Of a DNA stretch of 64,000 nt, positions 45,314 to 53,323 are shown piece after piece. The number at the start of each line of letters is the position of its first letter. Position 1 is the first letter of the stretch. Made by a program: the position numbers and the translations under genes. The DNA is taken from assembly GCF_050320395.1 (NCBI RefSeq), contig NZ_CP144459.1, positions 2,356,001 to 2,420,000 on the forward strand, read 5' to 3'. Below the pieces are notes generated by a model. It made no database searches. It saw nothing but the letters and a program-made list of their open reading frames with translations, and was not told the DNA's origin. Source of the stretch: Treponema_C sp050320395 (lineage in GTDB: Bacteria > Spirochaetota > Spirochaetia > Treponematales > Treponemataceae).

Positions 45314-46884
45314 TGTTTGAAAAAACCGAAGCTTTATTTTTACTCTGCGCCCTTCCGCCCGCCCTTTTATACAGCCTTATAAGCATACGCAAGGCGGCCG
45401 TCGTTGCACGCGCAACCGGAACCGGACGCTCTCTTATACGCCGTCTTTACGGACGCACAATACTTTGGGCAGGCGCATGGTTTTGTGCCGTATGCGCCCT
45501 TGCAGGCCCTTCATGGGGAACGAAGGACGTTCCCGTACAAAGAAGCGGAAGCGCCGTTTGTTTTGTATTCGATATATCCTACAGTATGACCGCCGTCGAT
45601 GCATCCGAAAAAGAAAAGCTGTCCCGCCTGGAGCTCTCACAGCGGATTGCGCTCAATCTTTTAAACCGTTTTAAAGGAACGGCAGTTGCGGCCGTTTTGG
45701 CAAAGGGAGACGGCGTTTTAGCCCTTCCGCTGACCGAAGACTATCATGCGGCCGAAAACCTTATAGGAATGCTTTCGCCTGCCATGCTTTCGGCGCCCGG
45801 CTCGAGTATTTCATCGGGTATAGAGCGGGCGATTGAAGCCTTTCCGCCCCAATCGGCACGCAATTCAACCGTTATAGTGTTTACCGACGGCGATGAAACC
45901 GAAGGAAGCATAGAGCGCGCCTGCGAAAAAGCGGAGCGCTTCGGGATAGGAATAGTTTTAATCGGTACCGGAAACGAAAAAGAAATTGAAATTCCGGCCG
46001 GAGACGGTAAAACACGGGTAAAAACCGCATTGCATTCATCAAAACTCAAAAAAGCGGCCGATAAAGAAAACGTATTTTATATAGATGCGGCCAATAAAGA
46101 GGTTTCGAATTTTGTACTGCAGCTTATTGAACCCGCTTTATTCTCTTCGGCGCAAAAAAAAGTATCGGCGGGAACGGCCTATGAAATGCAAAAACAAAAA
46201 CATCACGGCGCTTTTTTACTTGTAAGTCTTTTGTTTTTTATTGCGGGTTTTGCCCTTGCCTATGCATCCCCCCTTCCAAAACGGCTTTTGCCGCACTTTC
46301 TTTTATGCCTGTCCCTGCTTTTCGGCGGCTGCTCTTCGTGGAACACCGAAAAAGGAGCGGTTTTACTGGGCTCTTACCGCTGGGCACGGCATGATTACCA
46401 AAAAGCGACGGCAGCCTTTTTAACCGCGTCTCAACGTGCCCGGGAACTGCACAATCGGGAACTTGGAGCTTATGCCGTGTACGGCCTCGCTTCCTCCTAT
46501 CTTATGCAGGATGAAACCGAAGCCGCACTCGGCAAACTCAATGAAGTTCCGCCGAACTCCGTACCCGACCTTTTATTTGCGGTTTCATATAATAAGGGCA
46601 TCATCGCCTATCGGGCCGGCAATTTTCCTCTTGCAGCCTCATGTTTTAAAAACGCCCTTTTAATAAAGCCCGCCGACACGGACGCAAAAATCAATTTTGA
46701 ACTTTGTCTTACACAAGAAGCTTTAAAATCAAAACCCGCGGCATCGGAACGGACACCCGCCGATGTGCAAAACGCTCCGCCCGGAGCCGAAGATACGGTA
46801 TTTTCACTTATGAGGGAGAACGATCAAAAAAGATGGAAAAATATGTATACCGAACCCGCCTCAAGCGGAAAACCGGATTTTTAA
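45313..46884 (+). CDS. BatB/BatC fusion: VWA domain plus TPR repeats
   Basis: About 523 residues. N-terminal membrane segments, then a VWA domain with MIDAS-type FDISYSMTAVD and FTDGDETEGS, then a second membrane segment near residues 305-340 and a C-terminal domain with TPR-like repeats (RWARHDYQKATAAFLTA, then YNKGIIAYRAGNFPLAASCF). In Bacteroides and some others BatB and the TPR protein BatC are separate, so this is a fusion. The internal LLFGGCSSW resembles a lipobox but lies mid-protein. The ATG overlaps the batA stop. Confidence 0.82.
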   Translation: MFEKTEALFLLCALPPALLYSLISIRKAAVVARATGTGRSLIRRLYGRTILWAGAWFCAVCALAGPSWGTKDVPVQRSGSAVCFVFDISYSMTAVDASEKEKLSRLELSQRIALNLLNRFKGTAVAAVLAKGDGVLALPLTEDYHAAENLIGMLSPAMLSAPGSSISSGIERAIEAFPPQSARNSTVIVFTDGDETEGSIERACEKAERFGIGIVLIGTGNEKEIEIPAGDGKTRVKTALHSSKLKKAADKENVFYIDAANKEVSNFVLQLIEPALFSSAQKKVSAGTAYEMQKQKHHGAFLLVSLLFFIAGFALAYASPLPKRLLPHFLLCLSLLFGGCSSWNTEKGAVLLGSYRWARHDYQKATAAFLTASQRARELHNRELGAYAVYGLASSYLMQDETEAALGKLNEVPPNSVPDLLFAVSYNKGIIAYRAGNFPLAASCFKNALLIKPADTDAKINFELCLTQEALKSKPAASERTPADVQNAPPGAEDTVFSLMRENDQKRWKNMYTEPASSGKPDF

Positions 46885-48293
46885 AATACGGCATAAGCTC
46901 CCTTTTTTTAAACGCGTTTTTTATCCTCCTCACAGCGTTCGCCGAAGGCAGCCCCGCAAAGGCGGAAAATTCCGCACAGGAAGGAATTGTGCACTTTTCT
47001 TTATCGAATCCGGCAAGCCCGATTCAAACAAAAACCGATTATATTTTTACAGCCGAAATTCCCGATGTACAGCCCGGACAGGTGGAAGTTTTTTTTGAAA
47101 AAACTCCCGAGGGTGCGGCATTTACCGGTTTTGAAAAAACGGCGGCTGCCGGAGGTACAAGGCTTAGCTATTCGGTACGCTTTTTAGAAGCGGGAACGAT
47201 ACGGCTCAGCCCCCTGCAGGTCCGCAGTAAGGGTAAAAGCCGTACCGCCGTTTTTCCGGTTTTAACCGTTTTCGACAATCCCGGCTCTCTTATACCCGAA
47301 TTCTTTTTCAGTACGCATCCTCCGTCTCAAATCGTACAAGCGGGAAAGCCGGTACGGGTACGGCTGAGCGGACGGTATTTCCGCAGGCTTCACGGAATAA
47401 CAACGGAAGCGCCGGAGGACGCCCTCTGGGAAGAGGATGCACGTTTTTTTGAACCTGACGGTAAAGCGTATTTTGAAATCGGACCCGAAAAAGAAGCGGA
47501 TGCTGTCCTCATTGCGGAATTTGTATATACTCCGTTTTTTGCAGGAAGCCGTGAATTGCCGCAGACGGAAGTGAGTGCGGAATCCTACGGAGGCTCCTCT
47601 TATACGGTAAAAGTTCGGCCTGCACTATTAAATGCCCTGCCTTCGGCACCCGGCTCAACACAAGCAGGGCCTGTAAAAGAATCAAAAAGCGTCCCGGCAC
47701 AAAGTTCCCTTATGCAAAGCACCTCCGTACCGCTGCCCGCGGCAAAAGCAGTGCCTTCGGCCGGTGCCGTTCCTCCGGCGGGAGCCGTACCTGCGGCCGG
47801 CGATGAAAATCTTGCCCTGAGACTGGCGGAACTTCGAACCGGGGAGCGGCACTCGCCCGCTTTTTGGCTGTTCCGAAAAGAACGGAGAGCCCTTGAAAAA
47901 ACCGTGCTTTTACAAAATCCGGATGAAGCACCCCTCTTTTGGACTCTTGCGGCGGCGGCTGTTTTCTGTATCCTTTTTATCCCTATCTTTGTTTTATTGA
48001 GACGGCAAAGGGCAAAAAAAATCGTTTTTGTCCTTATTATGCTTGCATGTTTTTGCGCACTTTTTGTGCTTAAAAATATTCCGCCCCTTGTACGGCCGGC
48101 TCTTATTGCACACAATGCCGTTTTACGCGCAATTCCGGAAATCGGCGCACAAAGCAGTGCCGTCTTACAGGAGGGAACGCGGCTCCGCCTGCTGCATGAA
48201 AGCGGTGATTGGTATTTGGCATCAGCCGGAGAACGCAGAGGCTGGATATTAAAAAACGAAGCGATTCGAATACAAAACAAAGAGGATAAATAA
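46833..48293 (+). CDS. batD: BatD-type membrane protein with SH3-like C-terminus
   Basis: About 486 residues. N-terminal signal or anchor (LFLNAFFILLTAFAEG), beta-sandwich repeats typical of BatD (PIQTKTDYIFTAEI, ADAVLIAEFVYTPFFAGSRELP), an Ala/Pro-rich linker with repeated GAVPPAGAVP, two membrane segments (about 375-425) and a C-terminal SH3b-like domain ending GWILKNEAIRIQ. The start is tentative: it overlaps the BatB/C gene by 52 bases, and the only purine-rich site (GAGGGAG) is rather far upstream. Confidence 0.75.
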   Translation: MEKYVYRTRLKRKTGFLKYGISSLFLNAFFILLTAFAEGSPAKAENSAQEGIVHFSLSNPASPIQTKTDYIFTAEIPDVQPGQVEVFFEKTPEGAAFTGFEKTAAAGGTRLSYSVRFLEAGTIRLSPLQVRSKGKSRTAVFPVLTVFDNPGSLIPEFFFSTHPPSQIVQAGKPVRVRLSGRYFRRLHGITTEAPEDALWEEDARFFEPDGKAYFEIGPEKEADAVLIAEFVYTPFFAGSRELPQTEVSAESYGGSSYTVKVRPALLNALPSAPGSTQAGPVKESKSVPAQSSLMQSTSVPLPAAKAVPSAGAVPPAGAVPAAGDENLALRLAELRTGERHSPAFWLFRKERRALEKTVLLQNPDEAPLFWTLAAAAVFCILFIPIFVLLRRQRAKKIVFVLIMLACFCALFVLKNIPPLVRPALIAHNAVLRAIPEIGAQSSAVLQEGTRLRLLHESGDWYLASAGERRGWILKNEAIRIQNKEDK

Positions 48294-48294
48294 A

Positions 48295-48828
48295 GTGGAT
48301 TTTGCCGACATTCTTGCGCAATGGGAAAAAGAGCAGCAAAACGGCCGAAAAAAAGGCATTCAGGTTAAACGGGAGCCGGGTGCCGCACCCGTAAGCCGGT
48401 CGGAAGACAGGCAGGATGCGGACAATCAAAAACGCATAAATCCCATGGATTTATGGATGCGCCGATACGGCGTTGTCGATAAGGATGCCGCATTTGAGCG
48501 CATGGAAGAAAAGCGCCGGTATTCAAGCGCGGCATCGATAAAAAAACTTCCCTTTGAAGCTCAGCTCGATTTACACGGTCTTACCCGTGAAGAAGCATGG
48601 CAAAGCCTCGACTCCTTTATCGGTGAATGCAGCCGCCGTAAATTAAAAAAAGTACTGATTGTACACGGGAAAGGGAACCACTCGGCGGAAGAACCCGTAT
48701 TAAAGGATACGGTACGCGCATTTATAGAAAAAGATACAAGGCTCGGTTCATCGGGACATCCATCCGGAGCCGAGGGAGGACGCGGTGCAACATGGGTTAT
48801 CATACGCGCAAGCTTACACCGGTCATAA
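48295..48828 (+). CDS. Smr domain protein
   Basis: A 177-residue protein. The N-terminal half is charged and unstructured; the C-terminal half is an Smr (MutS2 C-terminal) domain with LDLHGLT, VLIVHGKGNHS and GGRGATWVIIR. Stand-alone Smr proteins are nucleases or ribosome-associated factors in other bacteria; the role here is unknown. The GTG start lies 1 base after the batD stop, so it may be translated with the Bat operon. Confidence 0.85.
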   Translation: MDFADILAQWEKEQQNGRKKGIQVKREPGAAPVSRSEDRQDADNQKRINPMDLWMRRYGVVDKDAAFERMEEKRRYSSAASIKKLPFEAQLDLHGLTREEAWQSLDSFIGECSRRKLKKVLIVHGKGNHSAEEPVLKDTVRAFIEKDTRLGSSGHPSGAEGGRGATWVIIRASLHRS

Positions 48829-48841
48829 CACAGGTTAGGAG

Positions 48842-48977
48842 ACCTCTAAAAACTTCAGTTTTTAGAGGTTTTCCTTAGATTTAATTTGCGATGTTTTTAA
48901 TAAGTCATTCTAAATATAAAACTTATTAAAAACTCGTCAGGCAGCTCTAAAAAGCCAACCGAGTTTTTAGAGTTGCC
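48842..48977 (+). repeat. Three-hairpin element between smr and dnaJ-like genes
   Basis: The clearest full-length copy. Hairpin one ACCTCTAAAAACT/AGTTTTTAGAGGT (48842-48869, core CTTCAG), spacer TTTTCCTTAGATTTAATT, GCGATG, hairpin two GTTTTTAATAAGT/ACTTATTAAAAAC (48893-48933, loop ends AATATAAA), linker CTCGTC, hairpin three (48940-48977, loop AACCG). Spacer, linker and loops match the copy at 37300-37433. Confidence 0.85.
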
Positions 48978-49003
48978 CGTTATTTTATAAACGGACTGTT
49001 TTT

Positions 49004-49585
49004 ATGGAAGACTTATATACGGTACTCGGCGTAACAAAAAACGCCACGGCCGATGAAATAAAAAAAGCGTACCGGGATGCGGCATTTCAATATCATCCCG
49101 ACCGGAATCAGGGAAACGCCGCAGCGGAAGAAAAGTTTAAACGCATAAGCGCCGCATATTCGGTGCTCGGCGACGAGGCTAAACGCGCCGAATACGACCG
49201 TTACGGAAGCACCGACAGCTATGCACGCGCATCCTACAACAGGGGAGCATACGGTTCGGCTTCCGGCGGCTTTACCGGAGCTCCCTTCGGCACCGACTTT
49301 TGGTCATGGTACGAAGAAGCAATGAAAAACGGCACCGCCGGGAACGGGGGAAATCGTTTTTACCGTTATACCTACGAAGAACCTGAAGAAACCGTACCGC
49401 CTAAACAAGCGGCTTTTTCCGCCCTTATACGCCATATTGCGGTCTTTTTTATCGGACTTGCCTTTTTGCGGTATTCATGGATACTGCTGCCGTTCGGCCC
49501 GATTCTCTGCTTAGCCGCAATAGTAAACGGATTTACGGGCACGATACGGGCGCTGCGCATACTGTTTTCGCCGAAATCCAAATAA
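49004..49585 (+). CDS. DnaJ domain membrane protein
   Basis: A 193-residue protein. Residues 1-66 are a J domain with the HPD motif (QYHPDRNQG) and the helix IV region KRAEYDRYG; this would stimulate an Hsp70 ATPase. A Gly/Ser/Ala-rich linker follows, then one or two membrane segments (HIAVFFIGLAFL and LLPFGPILCLAAIV). It lacks the zinc and C-terminal domains of true DnaJ. The ATG has no clear Shine-Dalgarno sequence. Confidence 0.82.
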   Translation: MEDLYTVLGVTKNATADEIKKAYRDAAFQYHPDRNQGNAAAEEKFKRISAAYSVLGDEAKRAEYDRYGSTDSYARASYNRGAYGSASGGFTGAPFGTDFWSWYEEAMKNGTAGNGGNRFYRYTYEEPEETVPPKQAAFSALIRHIAVFFIGLAFLRYSWILLPFGPILCLAAIVNGFTGTIRALRILFSPKSK

Positions 49586-49620
49586 GTAAAATCGAATTGA
49601 ATGTGTAAACGGCCGGATTA

Positions 49621-49839
49621 TTATCTTTCCCGGAAAATAATTCTTCCCCGGTTTAAATCATAGGGCGATAACGCAACTTTTACGCTGTCCCCGGGCACGA
49701 TACGGATGTAATGTTTGCGCATTTTGCCCGATAAGTGCGCAAGAATGATGTGTTTATTTTGTAATTCAACACGGAACATTGTGTTCGGCAAAGCCTCTTT
49801 CACAATACCTTCAACTTCAATAGCTTCTTCTTTAGCCAC
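49621..49839 (-). CDS. infA: Translation initiation factor IF-1
   Basis: A 72-residue OB-fold protein with the expected KEEAIEVEGIVKEALPN start, the HIILAHLSGKMRKHYIRI core and PYDLNRGRI end. It binds the ribosomal A site during initiation. The start is GTG (49839) with GGAGG 5-6 bases upstream. It diverges from dksA with a short shared promoter region. Confidence 0.95.
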   Translation of the reverse strand: MAKEEAIEVEGIVKEALPNTMFRVELQNKHIILAHLSGKMRKHYIRIVPGDSVKVALSPYDLNRGRIIFRER

Positions 49840-49979
49840 AGTGCCTCCAAAATGTAATATAATGCCTTTTTAGGGCAAAAAAAATGCAAAATCCGCCAAA
49901 AAGGGTTTGCCTTTTTCCGAATTCATACGTATAATTTTATGAGTAAATCTATATGTTGTCAACTACGGGAGTTTTGGAA

Positions 49980-50336
49980 ATGGAAAAAGAATTGATCGAA
50001 AAAATGAAACAAGCGCTTTTGGATTTAAAAACCGAAATCATCAATCAACTCATGGCGAACAGCAACGACTTTCGCGAAATTGTCGACAGTATGGAAGCAA
50101 AGGATGTTGTGGATATAGCTTCGGACGATATCGACCGCAGAATGCTCGATGCCGTCGGGTCTAAAGATATAAACCGTTTAAAGCTGATTGATTCGGCTTT
50201 AACCCGCATTGAACAGGGTAAATACGGACTGTGCATGAAATGCGGCAAACGTATTCCCAAAGAGCGATTAAAAGCGATTCCCTATGCGCTTTTATGTGTC
50301 GATTGTAAATCGGCGGATGAAAAACGCAGCCGCTGA
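49980..50336 (+). CDS. dksA: DksA/TraR family zinc-finger protein
   Basis: A 118-residue DksA-like protein: an N-terminal coiled coil (about 1-75) then a four-cysteine zinc finger (CMKCG and CVDCK, about residues 82-106) and a basic end. DksA binds RNA polymerase and, with ppGpp, alters transcription at start-up. The coiled-coil tip here reads DDIDRRMLDA rather than the canonical DxxDxA, but differs little in length. I chose ATG 49980, with GGGAG upstream, over a TTG-like upstream start at 49953. Confidence 0.85.
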   Translation: MEKELIEKMKQALLDLKTEIINQLMANSNDFREIVDSMEAKDVVDIASDDIDRRMLDAVGSKDINRLKLIDSALTRIEQGKYGLCMKCGKRIPKERLKAIPYALLCVDCKSADEKRSR

Positions 50337-50360
50337 AAGCCTAAGAAGGGAGTTTTGCGC

Positions 50361-50399
50361 AAAAAAAGCGGCCGCCCCTTACGGGTACAGCCGCTTTTA
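50361..50399. terminator. Bidirectional terminator between dksA and the PHP gene
   Basis: AAAAGCGGC (50364-50372) and GCCGCTTTT (50390-50398) pair perfectly around a loop with a small inner stem, and A and T runs flank both sides, so it can stop both convergent genes. Confidence 0.8.
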
Positions 50400-50419
50400 C
50401 ACTCCCGGCATCGTGTGCC

Positions 50420-51286
50420 TTATAGGGGGATTTTTTGACTTTTCCACGAGCCTTCGCTTAAGTACCACAGCTCGTCATAACCCGCATCCCGGGCCGCCTT
50501 CATTCCGACATCGAAGAAGTCCGTAAGCGTGCGTACTTCATGGCTGTCCGAATTGAGGGTAAGCGGGACATCGTATTTTTTCAAAAGGCTTAAAAAATAC
50601 GGCGAAGGATAGGGGGTCGGTAAGCCCGCACGGCTCATGCCGCCCGTATTGATTTCGGTAACCTTACCGCTTCGGGCAATGGCCCGGGCCGTTTCTTCCA
50701 ATTCCCGGCGGTACCACTCGTCGTTTTCGTCAAAAAAGCGCAGCTCGCCGTTTTTTTTACGGATAAGGTCGGCATGTCCTATAATATCGAAGTCGCAGCT
50801 TTGCACCATATCGCGCTCAAAGGCAAAATAGGTCTGCACGGCCTTTTTTGCATCCCCGCCGAAATGACTTTTTATACCGCCGAGTAACTCTTCGGCACTT
50901 CCGTCTACGGTAAAATAGGGCGGAACGGCGGCCCCCTTAAGATTTTCCGAAAAAATATAATGTACGGAGCCGATAAGGTAATCCGGCTTAAATTCTTCGT
51001 ACACGCTTTTGTCGGGTAAGCTGAAACCGCGCATATATTCGCCTTCAAAACCGATAAGGATTTCCATCGTCCCCGCGTATTTTTCTTTTAAGCGGCTTAT
51101 TTCGGCAAGATAGGTTCCGTATTCACGCGGCTGTAAGTGCCACTTGGTACCGAAGGGCCATGCGGTATGCGATGAAAAACCCAAAACCGCCAAACCGAGT
51201 TCGGCGCCGCGCAGGGCAACTTCTTCGGCACTGTTTTTTCCGTCGCAAAAGGTACAGTGCGTATGATAATTCGTTTTTATAAACAT
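50420..51286 (-). CDS. PHP-domain phosphatase (histidinol-phosphatase-like)
   Basis: A 288-residue PHP metal-dependent phosphoesterase. Metal ligands are visible in NYHTHCTFCDG, GFSSHT, LIGSVHY, IIGHADLI and TLNSDSHE. Length and motif order match HisK/HisJ histidinol-phosphatase. No other histidine biosynthesis gene lies near, so the substrate may differ. The ATG has GGAGAG upstream and a short AT-rich promoter region before it. Confidence 0.82.
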   Translation of the reverse strand: MFIKTNYHTHCTFCDGKNSAEEVALRGAELGLAVLGFSSHTAWPFGTKWHLQPREYGTYLAEISRLKEKYAGTMEILIGFEGEYMRGFSLPDKSVYEEFKPDYLIGSVHYIFSENLKGAAVPPYFTVDGSAEELLGGIKSHFGGDAKKAVQTYFAFERDMVQSCDFDIIGHADLIRKKNGELRFFDENDEWYRRELEETARAIARSGKVTEINTGGMSRAGLPTPYPSPYFLSLLKKYDVPLTLNSDSHEVRTLTDFFDVGMKAARDAGYDELWYLSEGSWKSQKIPL

Positions 51287-51319
51287 TTTTACTCTCCGAT
51301 TTATAATTGAGATATTATC

Positions 51320-53320
51320 TTATCTTAATAAAAATTCGCGGGCCGCTTTTTTAAAAGCTTCCAATCCCGAACAAATATGCTTAAAAGCGTTCCGAGCCTC
51401 CGTTAAATCGGCGCGCTTTGCCGCATATTCCAAATCCCTGCCCGCCTCCGTCAATAAAGCAGTCTTAATATCGGCCGAACTTTCTCTTATCGCAGTGCCG
51501 ATACTCTCAAGCCGTGCAAATTCTTTATTTTCAAGACAATCGCGTATTCTGCGTGCAAGATGACCGGTTTGAAAAATATAACGCTCGATAAGGTCGGAAG
51601 CCGTATGCTTATCGTTTTGAATATCGTTCATAAAGCGCGGAATGTCCCACAAATTGTCAACCGATTTTGCAGCCTCCCCTCCCCCCTTCGAAAAAGCCGG
51701 AAGCTCGGCGGAAGGGATATCGCTTTGCTGTGCTTTACGCACAAAAGCGTCCCATTTTTTTAAAACATCTTCGATATTTTTTCGTTTAAACGGCTTTGTT
51801 AAAATATCGTTCATACCGTTCGACAAATAGAGGTTAAAATCGGAAGGATCGGTATTTGCGGTGCAGGCGATAATGATTCCCTTATAACCGGCTTCCCGTA
51901 CTTCAATCGTTGCCTGCAAGCCCGTTTTAAGAGGCAAAAGGATATCCATAAAGACCAAATCGATATGGGGATTTTCTTTTATACAGTCAACCGCTTCCTG
52001 CCCGTCATTTGCCGTCAAAACCTCGGCACCGAATTGTTTTAAAAACGTTTGAATAAGTTTTTGGTTAACCGGATGGTCTTCGACCGCCAAAACGGTCAAC
52101 CCCGCAGCCGAAAATTCATTTTGGCGGACGGAAGGCTCGACAACTTCCAAGTCGAGCGGCGTGTTAAAATGAGTCAACAGCATTTCTTTGAGCATGTTTA
52201 ATTTAATCGGTTTATACAAATAACCGTTAAACCAATCGAGCATCTTCATCTTCGCTTCGCCGCCCATCTGCCCTTCGGGAACCATGAGATATAACTTTGA
52301 ATTGTTAATACTTGTATCGTTGTTTATTTCAGTTGCAAGATACCAGCCGTCCATCGCAGGCATAAGCATGTCTATAAAGACCAAAGAATAGGGGGTCCCC
52401 ATAGAGGCGGCTCTTCGCATTTGACGCAGAGCCTGTTCTCCGGAAGATGCGGTATCTATCTGTTTTACGTTAAACACCTTAAGCTTTGCACATAAACTGC
52501 GCAGCGCAAGCTTACTGTCGTCCACAAGCAAGACGGAGGTATTTTCCGGTACACGAGGATTCGGGGGTCTCTGCCGTATCCCGTCCAAAGCCGTTTTCAT
52601 TTCTTCGGCCGACGGTTTTTCCAAAGGAAGGCTGAACCAAAAAACAGAGCCTCCCAGAGGATTGGATCGCATGCCGACCTCGCCGCCCATAAGAGTTACC
52701 AAACTCTTACAAATGGAAAGTCCCAAGCCCGTCCCCCCGTATTTACGGGTAGTCGAAACATGGACTTGGTAAAAATCTTTAAATAAATGGCGCTGCTTTT
52801 CTTCGGGAATTCCGATACCCGAATCTTCAACTTCAAAAAGAAGTGTTGTTCCGTTATCCTGTTGACATAAACGAACCCGAATATACCCCTTTGCGGTAAA
52901 TTTAACGGCATTTTTTATAAAGTTCAATAAAATCTGCTGTATTCTGACCGGATCCGCCTTTATAAACGGGGGAATTGTATAATCGAAATCCGTAACGATT
53001 TCAAGACCGCGGTTATGAGCTTCTATACAAATCAAGTCGATTGTCTGCTCGGTTATGCCGATTATATCCATCGGTATTTTTTCGATTTCGATTTTTCCCG
53101 ATTGAATTTTCGTAAAATCCAAAATATTGTTCGCAAGGGACAACAGTACTTCGGCACCGAACTGAATCTGCCGGGCATATTCGGTTTGCTCGGTATCGAG
53201 GTTTGTCTGCTGTAACAGTTCCAAGGTTCCGATAATTGTTTGAATAGGCGTACGGACTTCGTGAATCGTATTTGCCAAAAAGCGTCCGGCACCGGCATAA
53301 TCGAGTTTTTCTTTAACCAT
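51320..53320 (-). CDS. Hybrid histidine kinase with two receiver domains and a degenerate Hpt
   Basis: A 666-residue cytosolic kinase without a sensor domain. Residues 1-80 are HisKA with the phosphorylated histidine in NTIHEVRTP (His20); the ATPase domain follows (LLNFIKNAVKF, DSGIGIP, GTGLGLS). Receiver one (about 260-375: LLVDDSK, FIDMLMPAMDG) and receiver two (about 405-525: AVEDHP, FMDILLPLKTG) come next. The C-terminal 110 residues look like an Hpt domain, but the phosphoacceptor His appears replaced by Thr in GTAIRESSA (about residue 609). It follows the response regulator gene by 3 bases. Confidence 0.85.
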   Translation of the reverse strand: MVKEKLDYAGAGRFLANTIHEVRTPIQTIIGTLELLQQTNLDTEQTEYARQIQFGAEVLLSLANNILDFTKIQSGKIEIEKIPMDIIGITEQTIDLICIEAHNRGLEIVTDFDYTIPPFIKADPVRIQQILLNFIKNAVKFTAKGYIRVRLCQQDNGTTLLFEVEDSGIGIPEEKQRHLFKDFYQVHVSTTRKYGGTGLGLSICKSLVTLMGGEVGMRSNPLGGSVFWFSLPLEKPSAEEMKTALDGIRQRPPNPRVPENTSVLLVDDSKLALRSLCAKLKVFNVKQIDTASSGEQALRQMRRAASMGTPYSLVFIDMLMPAMDGWYLATEINNDTSINNSKLYLMVPEGQMGGEAKMKMLDWFNGYLYKPIKLNMLKEMLLTHFNTPLDLEVVEPSVRQNEFSAAGLTVLAVEDHPVNQKLIQTFLKQFGAEVLTANDGQEAVDCIKENPHIDLVFMDILLPLKTGLQATIEVREAGYKGIIIACTANTDPSDFNLYLSNGMNDILTKPFKRKNIEDVLKKWDAFVRKAQQSDIPSAELPAFSKGGGEAAKSVDNLWDIPRFMNDIQNDKHTASDLIERYIFQTGHLARRIRDCLENKEFARLESIGTAIRESSADIKTALLTEAGRDLEYAAKRADLTEARNAFKHICSGLEAFKKAAREFLLR

Positions 53321-53323
53321 TGC

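Noticed and set aside
48842..48977. Integron attC site or gene cassette boundary
   Set aside because: No integrase gene is present, the R and L box pattern (GTT and AAC core sites) is not seen, and adjacent genes are not cassette-like.
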